From Clostridiales bacterium FE2011 (GTDB taxonomy: Bacteria > Bacillota > Clostridia > Christensenellales > Aristaeellaceae), in the NCBI GenBank assembly GCA_017569305.1, contig CP069418.1:1612001-1676000 (forward strand): 64,000 bases of DNA. The letters are read 5' to 3'. The notes below the pieces were generated by a model. It made no database searches. It was not told where the DNA came from and saw only the letters and a program-made list of their open reading frames with translations. The translations under genes were made by a program, and so were the position numbers. Positions within the stretch are counted from its first letter, which is position 1; the number at the start of each line of letters is the position of its first letter. Shown piece by piece: positions 42,712 through 52,069 of the stretch.

Positions 42712-43889
42712 TACGCTCCCAATCTTTCAAACAGTTCCAGGTACTTTTTCACAATCACGTCCCACCGGAAATTCTCCAGCACAAACTGCCGTCCGTTCCG
42801 GCCCATTTCCGCAGCCGTTTCAGGATGCTGCGTCAGATACAGTATCGTTCCTTCAAACTCTGCGTAGTTGTCAAAGTACAGTCCCGCTCCGGCGCGCTGT
42901 ACAAAGTCCTTTGTCACCGCGCACCTGCCGTTCACCAGCGCCGGTTTCTCCGCCAGCCAGCTTTCCATCAGCACCAGGGAAAAGCTCTCCATCTCGCTCG
43001 GGTTGCAGAACAGTTCCGCCGCGCTGTACGCGTCATACTTGTCCTGAATATCCACAAAGCCCAGGTCAATGATGTTCTTTTTATCGGGGATATCAATCTG
43101 TCCCCCGCCGATCAGTACCAGCTTCAGCTTGTCCTGGTTTCTTCTTTTATACTCCGCGAAGTACCGGACCAGCATATCCACCCGCTTTCCGGCTTCCTTC
43201 CGCCCGGCATACAGGATAAAAGGATCCGCGATGCCGAATTTCTGCCGGAAGCGCTCCCCGTCGCCCGTCTGGTCGGTATTCATTCCGATTCCGAAGGTCG
43301 TAAAGGTTTCTCCCCTGACCCCGAACAGTTTCTCCGCCAGCAGGCGCTCCGGTTCCGCGTTGAAAACCATGCCCGCCACCTGGGAAAACGGATCCTGGAA
43401 AATGCGCATCTTCGCGTAGCTCTCATCATGAAGGCAGGGGATCAGTACGCTCTTTCCGGGCCGGACCTGGCATCCGTAGAATGTGGTGCCGAACATGTAG
43501 GGGATAAACACATACAGGCCGTATTCCGCCTCATGCTCCAGCATATAATCGTACAGTTCCGGGCTGTTGATCATCTCCCGGCAGAAAATTTCCTCTTCTC
43601 CCGGGGTCACAGCCTGTCCTGTCATCAGTTTATTGTTGATAAAGCCGAAGGCTGCTTCATCCCGCCTGCGTACCGGGAAGCGCCGCACCGGAATGCCGGC
43701 CTCTTCCGTCAGGCCGGGTTTATGAAAATTGACGCTCCAGTCGCTGGCGAACTTTTCCACGCAGGTGGTCAGCACTTCCAGTTCCACACCCGCGTCCTGC
43801 AGGTGGTGGACCACCCCCCGCAGCTCCGCTTCGGCACCTCCGCCAATGGTTTCACCGTACCAGGGTATCACAAATCCGATCTTCTTCAT
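42711..43889 (-). CDS. GT4-type glycosyltransferase
   Basis: 392 residues. It starts MKKIGFVIPWYGETIGGGAE, and the donor domain has FILYAGRKEAGKRVDMLVRY and FCNPSEMESFSLVLMESWLA. I chose ATG 43889, preceded by GGAGGGG; it overlaps the upstream stop by ATGA. Both ends overlap neighbours, so the three glycosyltransferase genes are tightly coupled. It is probably a D-rhamnosyl- or mannosyltransferase, given GDP-sugar genes in the operon (inference). Confidence 0.9.
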   Translation of the reverse strand: MKKIGFVIPWYGETIGGGAEAELRGVVHHLQDAGVELEVLTTCVEKFASDWSVNFHKPGLTEEAGIPVRRFPVRRRDEAAFGFINNKLMTGQAVTPGEEEIFCREMINSPELYDYMLEHEAEYGLYVFIPYMFGTTFYGCQVRPGKSVLIPCLHDESYAKMRIFQDPFSQVAGMVFNAEPERLLAEKLFGVRGETFTTFGIGMNTDQTGDGERFRQKFGIADPFILYAGRKEAGKRVDMLVRYFAEYKRRNQDKLKLVLIGGGQIDIPDKKNIIDLGFVDIQDKYDAYSAAELFCNPSEMESFSLVLMESWLAEKPALVNGRCAVTKDFVQRAGAGLYFDNYAEFEGTILYLTQHPETAAEMGRNGRQFVLENFRWDVIVKKYLELFERLGA

Positions 43890-44968
43890 TGTTCCCCTCC
43901 GGCCAGTTTCAGGATGCATTCCTTCATTTTCGCGCTGACCTGCTCATAGCGGAATTGTGCCAGCCGGGCCTTCCGTTCCGCCGCGATGGTCCCCCGCAGA
44001 TCCTTGTCCCGGATCATCCGGTCAATCGCCGCGGCAGCCACCTGCGGGTCCTTGCTGTCCAGCAGCAGCCCGCCCTTCCCCAGGGTTTCCGGGATGGCGG
44101 ATGAGGAGTAGGCTACGATCGGCAGGTCAAAATACATGGCTTCCACCAGCGGCACACAGAAACCTTCGTGCTCGCTCATGCACACAAACGCGTCCGCCAG
44201 GTGATAATAGGCCAGGATCGCTGCAAAGCTGATGTGTCCGGGAAAAATCACCCGGCCTGCCAGGCCCAGCGCCCGGATATAGTTCTCCAGCTGGTACCGG
44301 TAGTTTTCCATTCCCGTGTCATTTCCGACCAGGAACAGACGGCTTTTCGGGTTATAGTCCCTGTGATAATAATAGAAAGCGCGGATTACGTCCTCCTGCT
44401 TCTTGTTCGGCGCAATCCGCCCCACAAACAGCAGGTTCGTCCATCCGTCTCCCCGGTATTTACTCAGCACTTTTCCGTCCGGTTCCTTATCATAATCCTC
44501 AAACGGGATCATGATCGGGCATACGTCGATCGGGCATTGATAGCCCATCTGCCGCAGTTCAAACCGGTTATAATCCGAATCCGCCACACAGTAGCTGAAC
44601 TGATCCGCCAGACGCCGGATCTGCCGGCGGCCCGTTTCCGTCAGTTCCTCCGCCGCCCGGGAGTATCCCCGGAAAAAGGTGGATGGCGTGATATTGTGGT
44701 AAATCATCATCTTCCTGCCGCCGAAGGTGGGAACCATCCGGTTCAGCGGATCCCCCGTGGAGGCATGAAAAATCAGCAGATCATCATCGTGAAGATCCTT
44801 CATTTTCTTCCAGTGGGCCGCGACGCCTTCCGGCAGGCGCGGATCCACGTTGGAGGCATATAGTGCTGTCTTGTATCCCATACCCGAAAGCATCCGGTCG
44901 ATCGCCGCGGCGTCATTGCTTACCGCGTCCCCGAACGCCATCGTCGGGAGCAGCTGAACGATCTTCAT
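43886..44968 (-). CDS. GT4-type glycosyltransferase
   Basis: 360 residues. IVQLLPTMAFGDAVSNDAAA opens it. NLLFVGRIAPNKKQEDVIRA marks the donor domain, and MSEHEGFCVPLVEAMYFDLP is the ExxxxxxxE motif. The MIYHNITPSTFF block is typical of enzymes of polysaccharide gene clusters. The ATG overlaps the upstream stop by ATGA. GT-B fold, cytoplasmic or membrane-associated. Confidence 0.9.
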   Translation of the reverse strand: MKIVQLLPTMAFGDAVSNDAAAIDRMLSGMGYKTALYASNVDPRLPEGVAAHWKKMKDLHDDDLLIFHASTGDPLNRMVPTFGGRKMMIYHNITPSTFFRGYSRAAEELTETGRRQIRRLADQFSYCVADSDYNRFELRQMGYQCPIDVCPIMIPFEDYDKEPDGKVLSKYRGDGWTNLLFVGRIAPNKKQEDVIRAFYYYHRDYNPKSRLFLVGNDTGMENYRYQLENYIRALGLAGRVIFPGHISFAAILAYYHLADAFVCMSEHEGFCVPLVEAMYFDLPIVAYSSSAIPETLGKGGLLLDSKDPQVAAAAIDRMIRDKDLRGTIAAERKARLAQFRYEQVSAKMKECILKLAGGEQ

Positions 44969-46443
44969 TCCGCTTTCTTCTCCAGTTCCGCAATCCGTTT
45001 TTCCTGCGCCTCAATCACTTCAACCGCTTTTTCCAGGGCGGTCTTCATCGCGAGGTTCGTTTCTGTCATTCGCACAGACATGGGTGCGGTGGCACAGTTC
45101 ACAGCTTTTACCATAATCTTTTTATACAGACGCTTCAGGGGATTCCGGCTCGGATCCTGATAGCTTACCGGGATCACATAGTCATCCGTCAGGAGCTTGA
45201 CCTGCTCCTTCAGCTGATCGCCGGCCCGGCCGTTTTCCTTGGAAATCTTCGCAAACTCCGGCAGATCCGCCGCAGGCGCCCGTTTCAGCGCCTCCGCCCG
45301 GATTTCTTCCATGATCTTTTCAATATCCAGTTTGCCCTCTGTCCTTACCGCCGCTTCTTCCTTTGCCACGGTATCCGTCATGACGTTTCCCTCTTCCTCC
45401 GCCTGCTCCGCGGTTTCCTCAGCCTCCCCGGGCCGGGACCAGGCCATAAACACTTTTTCGCCTGTTCCGTTCATCAAACGAACCTCACCCAGCTCGCCTT
45501 CCCGCACGGGCAAAAGAATCTTCATTTTTCCTTCCGAAGCGGTGAAAACAATCTCTGTTTCCCCTGCAGGGCCGGTCACGCGGATCTTATTCTCTCCGTA
45601 TTTTTCTTTCCGGTACTCCAGATTCCATTCCGCCTGATCGGTTATCAGGCAGGCTGAATCCTTGTGCATCCAGTGTCCGGGTTTTTCACAGATCCCGGGA
45701 ATCCTCTCTCCCCATCCGTCTGCGAACAGCATTCCGCCGCTGTGCTCATAAGCGCGCTGCACCGCCGGATTATCAGCCGACATCGGTTTGTCTTCCAGCT
45801 GGCTGATCTGCCGGGCGGGCACTCCACCCCAGATCGTGTTTGCCGGCACACTGGTTCCCGGCGTCACCACAGCGCCTGCCGCAATCACCGCGTTATCGCC
45901 GATGGTGCATGGGCCCAGCACGGTACATCCGCTGGCCAGCCACACGCCTTTGCCGATCACGATATCGCAGCCCTCGGTTGTCTCGGTATCCCGCCGCATA
46001 AACCCTGTCAGCTGCGGGTCATGGCTTCCCGCCAGCAGGCTCACGCCGGATCCGGCAAAAGTGGATTCGCCGATTTTGATCCGTCCGGAGTTGGTATTAA
46101 AAAAGCAGGTGAAAACCGCCGCAGTCTCGTCGATTTCCAACCGCTCCGGATCACCCCATACTGTAGGAGAAATGCTCAGTCCCCGGTTCAGCCGGGAAAG
46201 CAGCTCCCGGTCCTCGCACAGCCGGTCAAAAAAATGCGGTTCGGATTCATTGATCCGTTTTTCCGCGTCATCCACACGCAGCCTGATATCATCCGTCTGA
46301 TCCTGGAGGCTGTCCAGCCGTTCATCCGCGTGATCGAAACGCTCATCCGCAAGCTGTGACACTTCCGCAATCCGCTCCGCCAGTGCGTCAAAGCGATCCG
46401 GCGCGTGAACAAAAGCCCCGATGATTTTTTTGATCTTTCCCAT
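44965..46443 (-). CDS. Hexapeptide-repeat acyltransferase flanked by coiled coils
   Basis: 492 residues; ATG 46443 chosen for GGGAGAG at proper distance. An N-terminal coiled coil (about 15-70: RIAEVSQLADERFDHADERL) precedes a left-handed beta-helix acyltransferase (about 105-225) of the maltose/galactoside acetyltransferase type: AGSHDPQLTGF, GKGVWLASGCTVLGPCTIGD, NAVIAAGAVV and TIWGGVPAR. Next come a beta-rich part (230-345), an acidic linker and a C-terminal coiled coil (about 455-490, ending KAVEVIEAQEKRIAELEKK). It lies between the glycosyltransferases and Wzt. It may cap the glycan with an acyl group, as terminal modifying enzymes do in Wzt-dependent O-antigens (inference). Confidence 0.85.
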   Translation of the reverse strand: MGKIKKIIGAFVHAPDRFDALAERIAEVSQLADERFDHADERLDSLQDQTDDIRLRVDDAEKRINESEPHFFDRLCEDRELLSRLNRGLSISPTVWGDPERLEIDETAAVFTCFFNTNSGRIKIGESTFAGSGVSLLAGSHDPQLTGFMRRDTETTEGCDIVIGKGVWLASGCTVLGPCTIGDNAVIAAGAVVTPGTSVPANTIWGGVPARQISQLEDKPMSADNPAVQRAYEHSGGMLFADGWGERIPGICEKPGHWMHKDSACLITDQAEWNLEYRKEKYGENKIRVTGPAGETEIVFTASEGKMKILLPVREGELGEVRLMNGTGEKVFMAWSRPGEAEETAEQAEEEGNVMTDTVAKEEAAVRTEGKLDIEKIMEEIRAEALKRAPAADLPEFAKISKENGRAGDQLKEQVKLLTDDYVIPVSYQDPSRNPLKRLYKKIMVKAVNCATAPMSVRMTETNLAMKTALEKAVEVIEAQEKRIAELEKKAE

Positions 46444-46461
46444 TGTCATCTCTCCCTGTCG

Positions 46462-47748
46462 TTAATGAATGTCCCACTGGTGAGAAAGGGCGATCTCTCC
46501 CGGCGTCTGCACTTTGTCCGCAATCCGGATTGTGCAGATGTCCCGCCAGAAGTCATAGTTGAATCCATCCGGCCGATGGATGGCCAGGTCGATGGAATAG
46601 CTTCCGTTTGAGGCCGGCAGCCCGTCAATCCGCAGGTCGATCGTTCCCGATGTCTTCAGCGTCACGGGCGAAGAGGTATCAATCAGCGTGTTGGTGCCGT
46701 AAACCAGCATTCCATCGCTCCGGTAGACAGCCAGGCCGATGACCGCGTCCCCCAGCGGCTTTTTCGCCGTATAGTCAATATGAATGGTAAAGGGATCCCA
46801 GGGAGAGAAGTCCGTCTTCTCCGTTCCGTCCGCACCAAGTACCTTCACGCCGGTCATCCGGGCTTCCCCGCTGCCCCAGCGTTTCAGGTTGCCTTCGTTG
46901 TCCGTTTCCGTGTCTTCCTTGTTTTCCCGTTCGTCTTCCTTTTTCTCTTCCTGCTGGGTCTTCCGGCTCATCCACTCCATGTAGCGGGGATGGACGTCCC
47001 GGGGTTTCCCTTCCATTTTCACCAGCCCGTCCGCAACCCAGATGCTCCGGTCACAGATCAGCTCCAGCTGGGACATGGCGTGGCTCACGATCACGATGGT
47101 GGTTCCCCGGCCCTTGATCTCCTGCAGCTTCCGGAAGCACTTGGCCTGGAAGGCCGCGTCGCCCACCGCCAGGATTTCGTCAATCAGCAGGATATCCGCG
47201 TCCACGTTGATAGCCACGGCAAAAGCCAGCCGCATATACATACCGCTGGAATAGGTCCTCACCGGATCGTCGATAAACGCTTCCAGTTCGCTGAAGGCGA
47301 TGATGTCCTCCAGCCGCTCGTCAATTTCCTTCCGGCTCAGGCCGAAAATCGACGCGTTGGTATAGATATTTTCCCGTCCGCTCAGGTCCGGGTGAAAACC
47401 GGCACCCAGCTCAATCAGGCTGGAAACCCGGCCCTTCATTTCAATGGTTCCTTCATCCGGATACAGGATCTTCGTCAGCATCTTCAGCGTGGTGCTCTTG
47501 CCGCAGCCGTTCTGGCCGATCAGGCCGATGGCTTCGCCGCGCTTCACTTCAAACGAAACCCCGTTCAGCACCCAGTGCTCTTCGTACTTCCGCCGTCCGG
47601 CAAACAGGATCCGGTCCTTCAGCGTGTTTCCCCGGTCCCGGTACACCCGGAACATCTTTTTCACGTTTCTGACGCTGATGACAACCTCATCGGTATTTTC
47701 CTGCAAAGCAGTCTCTGCTCCGGTGGCTTTTAATGCTGAATTACTCAT
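46462..47748 (-). CDS. wzt: Polysaccharide ABC exporter ATPase with C-terminal glycan-binding domain
   Basis: 428 residues. ATPase domain (about 20-260) with Walker A GLIGQNGCGKSTT, signature RTYSSGMYMRLAFAVAI and Walker B ADILLIDEILAVGD. A charged linker (about 275-305) leads to a C-terminal beta domain (about 310-428) of the Wzt type that recognises the finished end of the glycan. Together with the permease upstream it forms the exporter at the inner face of the membrane. The ATG shares a base with the permease stop. The C-terminal domain implies that the polymer carries a terminal modification. Confidence 0.94.
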   Translation of the reverse strand: MSNSALKATGAETALQENTDEVVISVRNVKKMFRVYRDRGNTLKDRILFAGRRKYEEHWVLNGVSFEVKRGEAIGLIGQNGCGKSTTLKMLTKILYPDEGTIEMKGRVSSLIELGAGFHPDLSGRENIYTNASIFGLSRKEIDERLEDIIAFSELEAFIDDPVRTYSSGMYMRLAFAVAINVDADILLIDEILAVGDAAFQAKCFRKLQEIKGRGTTIVIVSHAMSQLELICDRSIWVADGLVKMEGKPRDVHPRYMEWMSRKTQQEEKKEDERENKEDTETDNEGNLKRWGSGEARMTGVKVLGADGTEKTDFSPWDPFTIHIDYTAKKPLGDAVIGLAVYRSDGMLVYGTNTLIDTSSPVTLKTSGTIDLRIDGLPASNGSYSIDLAIHRPDGFNYDFWRDICTIRIADKVQTPGEIALSHQWDIH

Positions 47749-48530
47749 CACATCACCTCCGAGAACCGCCGCTTCAGTCTGCCGAATACCAGGAAACCGA
47801 TCCAGAGCAGCACAATGCTGATCCCCAGCATAATCGCAAGCTTTGTCAATTCAGGCACTTTCCCGGCATAAAGGATATCCCTGTATGCCGTCACAATGAT
47901 ATTCATCGGATTCAGCTGATAAAGCGAATACCACCTGCTTTTTGCAACGATGCTTGCGTCATACATAATCGGCGTCATGAACATCCACGCCATCGCCACA
48001 ACCCCCAGGATATGCTCCATGTCCCGGAAGTATACGTCAACCGCGCTGATGATCATCGTAACCCCCAGCGCAAAGATATATTCCACCAGCATAACCAGCG
48101 GCAGGCACAACCATGCCAGAATATTGAACGGCACGCCGGAAATAATGCTCACTGCAATAACGATGATCTCGCACAAAAGCATATTCACAAAGGAGCTGGT
48201 CACATAAGCAACCGGCACCACTTCCCGTGGGAAATAGATCTTGTTTACCAGGCTCTGCTGCGCCACCACGCTGCTGGCGCCTCCTGTCAGGCAGGCGGAA
48301 AAGAAGTTCCACGGAATCAGGGCCACAAACACATACAGATAGAATTTATCCATGTCTCCTCGCATAATGATTTTGAACATCAGCGAATAGACTGCCAGCT
48401 GGCACAGCGGCACAATAAACGTCCACAGAAATCCCAGCACGCTTGCCTGATACCGTCCCCGCAGGTCCTTGTGCACCAGCGACTGGATCATGCTCCGGTA
48501 AGCCCAGATCTCCTTCAGTGTTTCTATCAT
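47748..48530 (-). CDS. wzm: ABC-2 type polysaccharide export permease
   Basis: 260 residues; I chose ATG 48530, with AGGA upstream, over longer forms because MIETLKEIW is a usual family opening. Six membrane segments, with the ABC-2 blocks RDLRGRYQ-like (KDLRGRYQASVLGFLW), LIPWNFFSACLTGGASSVV and YFRDMEHILGVVAMAWMF. It forms the membrane channel for the glycan with the downstream ATPase. It follows the GDP-sugar synthesis genes. Confidence 0.93.
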   Translation of the reverse strand: MIETLKEIWAYRSMIQSLVHKDLRGRYQASVLGFLWTFIVPLCQLAVYSLMFKIIMRGDMDKFYLYVFVALIPWNFFSACLTGGASSVVAQQSLVNKIYFPREVVPVAYVTSSFVNMLLCEIIVIAVSIISGVPFNILAWLCLPLVMLVEYIFALGVTMIISAVDVYFRDMEHILGVVAMAWMFMTPIMYDASIVAKSRWYSLYQLNPMNIIVTAYRDILYAGKVPELTKLAIMLGISIVLLWIGFLVFGRLKRRFSEVM

Positions 48531-48597
48531 TCGTATGGTCCTTTCAGCTTCCGGTACCTTCCACCGTTTCATTATGCATTTCGAGTATTATCGGATG

Positions 48598-49515
48598 TCA
48601 CAACGTCCGATAATACTCAATTGTCTCTTTCACGATCTCTTCTATCGTGTGTTCCGGCTCCCACCCGGTGTCCCGCGTCAGCCTGGAATGATCACAGCAG
48701 ATCACCGGCGTATCGCTGGGCCGCATCCTCGCCGGATCCTGTTTTACCGGCACCGGGCATTTCGCCATACCGATCAGCATATCCAGCACTTCCTGCGCGC
48801 TGTAGGTTTTCCCGGAACCCACGTTATAAATCTCGCCGGGTTTTCCTTTTTCAGCAATCAGCCGGTAAGCCCGCACCACATCCATCACATGGGTGAAATC
48901 CCGTTTGGAAGTCAGGTTACCGACGCTGACCGCGTCCGCTTCCCCGCGTTCCACCTTCACAATTCCGGAAGCAAAATCCGGGATCATAAATCCGGGCTTC
49001 TGGCCGGCACCGCCGTGGTTGAAGCTCCGCGTCATGCAGATCCGCATACCGTAAGCCTTTGCGTAGGCCTTACCCATCTGTTCCTGGGCGATTTTGGAGA
49101 TTGCATACGGCGTTCCGGGCTGCATCTCTGTATCCTCGGACACAGAGCTTCCCTTCTCCCGCAGGTTCCCGTATTCATCACTGGAACCCACCAGCACCAT
49201 GGCGCAGTCCGGGCAGTACTTCCGCGCTGCTTCCATCAGGTTTACTGCCGCAATGATGTTGATCTCCATGGTCTTCGCCGGAATCTTCCAGCTCAGGCCC
49301 ACGTTGGCCTGGCCAGCCAGATGGAAAATCACTTCCGGCTGCTGTTCCTTCAGCAGCGTCTCCACCGCTTCCGGCTCCAGCAGGTTCACTGCCACAGTCT
49401 TTTCCCCGGGTACCAGGTCCAGACCTGTCACGTCATACCCGTTGGCAGTCAGTTCCGCCCGCAGGTATTTCCCGACAAACCCTTCACTGCCGGTAATCAA
49501 CGCTTTCTTCATCAT
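48598..49515 (-). CDS. rmd: GDP-4-keto-6-deoxy-D-mannose reductase (Rmd type)
   Basis: 305 residues. SDR fold: ALITGSEGFVGKYL, FHLAGQANVGLSW, VGSSDEYG, PYAISKIAQE (Tyr-x-x-x-Lys) and TRSFNHGGAGQKPGF. The block ARMRPSDTPVICCDHSRL fits reductases giving GDP-D-rhamnose rather than epimerase-reductases for fucose, and no fucose synthase gene is present. It acts after Gmd, which lies just upstream. The ribosome binding site is weak (GAGTGG). Confidence 0.87.
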   Translation of the reverse strand: MMKKALITGSEGFVGKYLRAELTANGYDVTGLDLVPGEKTVAVNLLEPEAVETLLKEQQPEVIFHLAGQANVGLSWKIPAKTMEINIIAAVNLMEAARKYCPDCAMVLVGSSDEYGNLREKGSSVSEDTEMQPGTPYAISKIAQEQMGKAYAKAYGMRICMTRSFNHGGAGQKPGFMIPDFASGIVKVERGEADAVSVGNLTSKRDFTHVMDVVRAYRLIAEKGKPGEIYNVGSGKTYSAQEVLDMLIGMAKCPVPVKQDPARMRPSDTPVICCDHSRLTRDTGWEPEHTIEEIVKETIEYYRTL

Positions 49516-49588
49516 ACGCGAACCACTCGATTTTTCATTCTTCACCGTTCTTATCCGCACAGTAAGGAGCAGTCCCGCACGCTCCCCT

Positions 49589-49626
49589 TGTCATTTCGAC
49601 CGACCGCAGGGAGCAGAGAAATCTCC
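49589..49626. repeat. Dispersed intergenic repeat, TGTCATTTCGACC...GAAATCTCC type (copy 2)
   Basis: Reads TGTCATTTCGACCGACCG, then a GC-rich middle and GAGAAATCTCC. Its reverse complement shares the layout of 22512-22553. Repeats of this wording are common in intergenic regions of gut clostridia, as far as I recall. Confidence 0.5.
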
Positions 49627-49679
49627 TTCGGAATCATTTACCATAAATAATTATTATGCCCCTGTCGTTCAGAGACATG

Positions 49680-49714
49680 ATAATTCTGAATTCTTAATTC
49701 TGAATTCTGAATTT
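49680..49714. repeat. AATTCTG 7-bp tandem array (12) at the gmd stop codon
   Basis: AATTCTG, AATTCTT, AATTCTG, AATTCTG, AATTT. The array runs into the stop codon at 49713. Confidence 0.87.
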
Positions 49715-50747
49715 AATTTATCCCTGCTTCCTGTTTGGCCAGCTTGAGATCATGTTCCGCCATAATCGCGCACAGCTCTTCATAGCTCGTCTTCTGCGGA
49801 TTCCAGCCCAGCTTCGTCCGGGCCTTGGTGGGATCGCCCCACAGGTTGACCACGTCCGTCGGCCGGTACCACTTTTCATTCACGCACACGACCATCTTGC
49901 CGGTCTTCTTGTCATAGCCCTTTTCGTTGATGCCTTCGCCCTTCCACTCAATTTCAATACCGTCGTGGGCAAAAGCCAGGGTAGTAAACTCACGCACAGT
50001 GTGCTGTACGCCGGTCGCGATGACGTAGTCATCCGGCTCGTCCTGCTGCAGGATCAGCCACATGCACTCCACATAGTCCTTCGCATAACCCCAGTCACGC
50101 AGGCTGTCCAGGTTGCCCAGTTCCAGATGGTCCTGCAGGCCGCAGGCAATCCGGCCGGCCGCCCGGGTAATCTTCCGGGTCACGAAAGTCTCGCCGCGGC
50201 GCTCACTCTCATGGTTGAACAGGATACCGTTGCAGGCGAAGATGCCGTAAGCGTCCCGGTACTGCCGGATCATCCAGAAACCGTACTGCTTTGCCACAGC
50301 GTAGGGAGAATAAGGATGGAAGGGCGTATTCTCGTTCTGGGGCACCTCTTCCACCTTGCCGTACAGTTCGGAAGTGGAGGCCTGGTACACCCGGCAGGTT
50401 TTGTCCAGTCCGGAGTTGTGCACCGCTTCCAGGATCCGCAGCACACCCAGAGCGTCCACGTCTCCGGTGTATTCAGCTGCCTCAAAGGAAACCTGTACAT
50501 GGCTCTGTGCCGCCAGGTTGTAGATTTCGTCCGGCTTCACGCTTCCGACGATCCGGCTGATGCTGGAAGAGTCGGACAGGTCGCCCTCATGGATCACCAG
50601 CTTGTCCAGGATATGATCAATCCGGGAAGTCGTCGGCACGGAACTTCTCCGGATAATGCCGTGCACTTCATATCCTTTTTCCAGCAGCAGCTCCGCCAGA
50701 TAGCTTCCGTCCTGTCCCGTGATACCAGTAATCAATGCCTTTTTCAT
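49713..50747 (-). CDS. gmd: GDP-mannose 4,6-dehydratase
   Basis: 344 residues. [19 protein letters not shown] is the NADP site; [36 protein letters not shown] and [20 protein letters not shown] are the Gmd signature blocks. It makes GDP-4-keto-6-deoxymannose from GDP-mannose. AGGAGC lies 12 bp before the ATG. The order manC-gmd-rmd on one strand matches GDP-D-rhamnose pathways. Confidence 0.97.
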   Translation of the reverse strand: MKKALITGITGQDGSYLAELLLEKGYEVHGIIRRSSVPTTSRIDHILDKLVIHEGDLSDSSSISRIVGSVKPDEIYNLAAQSHVQVSFEAAEYTGDVDALGVLRILEAVHNSGLDKTCRVYQASTSELYGKVEEVPQNENTPFHPYSPYAVAKQYGFWMIRQYRDAYGIFACNGILFNHESERRGETFVTRKITRAAGRIACGLQDHLELGNLDSLRDWGYAKDYVECMWLILQQDEPDDYVIATGVQHTVREFTTLAFAHDGIEIEWKGEGINEKGYDKKTGKMVVCVNEKWYRPTDVVNLWGDPTKARTKLGWNPQKTSYEELCAIMAEHDLKLAKQEAGIN

Positions 50748-50810
50748 TATTCATATGCTCCTTTGCTTCAGTTTTGTTAATGTTTTCTTTGTCAAGTAGT
50801 GAAAAACCAA

Positions 50811-50844
50811 TAATTCTTAATTCTTAATTCTGAATTCTGAATTA
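50811..50844. repeat. AATTCTT/AATTCTG 7-bp tandem array (13)
   Basis: AATTCTT, AATTCTT, AATTCTG, AATTCTG, AATTAT. It directly abuts the manC stop codon at 50845. Confidence 0.85.
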
Positions 50845-51951
50845 TCAAAGCAATTCTGTCCTGTTCACTGCCCTGAGCACTTCCAGCACCTTCTTGATCT
50901 CCCCGGCGCTGTCCTTCGCGCAGATGAGCAGTGCGTCATTCGTATCCACGACAATCGTGTCTTCCATACCGACCATCGCGATCATTTTCTTTCCGCCCTG
51001 CACAATGCACCTGGAAGTGCCTACCGAGACGATGTCGCCCTTAATCACGTTCCCCATATCGTTTCCGGGGTTCAGGCGTTCCACCGCCAGCCAGCTTCCC
51101 ACGTCATCCCAGCCAAAGCTGGACGGCAGCACATATACGTTTTCCGCCTTCTCCATGATGCCGTAGTCAATGGAAATGGACTGCATCAGGGCGAAGCATC
51201 CTTCCACCGTTTCTTCTTCATTCTCTGTCCCGATGGATTGCTCAATCTTCTCCAGCAGCTCGTAGTTCCCCGGCAGCTTCTCTTTCATCTCTTCCAGGAT
51301 CGTGGAAGCCTTCCACACAAACATGCCGCTGTTCCAGAGATATTCGCCGCTGGCCAGGTACTGCTTCGCGGTTTCCAGGTTCGGCTTCTCCACAAAGCGC
51401 TTTACTTTGAAGGCGCTCTCAAAACCGGTTCCCTCTTCCGTGTCGTACTGGATATAGCCATATCCGGTATCCGGCGTCTTGGGGGAAATGCCCAGCGTCA
51501 CCAGGCCGCCCGTCTCTTCTGCCGTCCGCATGGCGCTTTTCAGCACGCCCCGGAACAACGCGGGCTGGCGAACCACATGGTCCGACGGCAGCACGATCAT
51601 CATCGCGTCCCCGTACTTTTTCCGCATTGTTACCGCACCCCAGCCGATACACGGGGCGGTGTTCTTCGCCGCCGGCTCACACAGGATGTTTTCCTCCGGC
51701 AGCTCCGGCAGCTGCTCCCGCACCAGCGGAAGATATTCCCGGTTCGTGGCGATATAGATATCTTCCATATTCACCAGCGGCAGGATACGCTCCACTGTGC
51801 TCTGGATCATGGTCTTTTCCGTTCCTGTCAGCGGCAGGAACTGCTTGGGCATGCTTTTCCGGCTCATGGGCCAGAACCGCTCCCCGCGGCCTCCCGCCAT
51901 GATCAAAGCCGTAGTCTTACGGTTTTGATCAACTCTCAACTCATCACTCAT
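50845..51951 (-). CDS. manC: Mannose-1-phosphate guanylyltransferase
   Basis: 368 residues from ATG 51951, which has GAGGAG upstream. ALIMAGGRGERFWPMSR is the nucleotidyltransferase signature; PKQFLPL, EPAAKNTAPCIGWGAV, VLPSDHVV and RFVEKPNLETAKQYL follow, with LWNSGMFVWKAS near 225. There is no C-terminal phosphomannose isomerase domain. It makes GDP-mannose for Gmd. Confidence 0.96.
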   Translation of the reverse strand: MSDELRVDQNRKTTALIMAGGRGERFWPMSRKSMPKQFLPLTGTEKTMIQSTVERILPLVNMEDIYIATNREYLPLVREQLPELPEENILCEPAAKNTAPCIGWGAVTMRKKYGDAMMIVLPSDHVVRQPALFRGVLKSAMRTAEETGGLVTLGISPKTPDTGYGYIQYDTEEGTGFESAFKVKRFVEKPNLETAKQYLASGEYLWNSGMFVWKASTILEEMKEKLPGNYELLEKIEQSIGTENEEETVEGCFALMQSISIDYGIMEKAENVYVLPSSFGWDDVGSWLAVERLNPGNDMGNVIKGDIVSVGTSRCIVQGGKKMIAMVGMEDTIVVDTNDALLICAKDSAGEIKKVLEVLRAVNRTELL

Positions 51952-52034
51952 CCCGTTTACTCCTCTTTCTGCTCTTTTATCCCTTAGATATACGGAACAT
52001 CCCTGCCTCAACCTGTCAGTTTCCGTATAGGCCA

Positions 52035-52069
52035 TTAATTCTGAATTCTGAATTATGAATTCTTAATTA
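52035..52069. repeat. AATTCTG 7-bp tandem array (14) across the SGNH stop codon
   Basis: AATTCTG, AATTCTG, AATTATG, AATTCTT, AATTAG. The stop at 52063 lies inside it. Confidence 0.86.

Noticed and set aside
48598..49515. GDP-fucose synthase
   Set aside because: The block around PARMRPSDTPV and the absence of other fucose genes favour a GDP-D-rhamnose type reductase.
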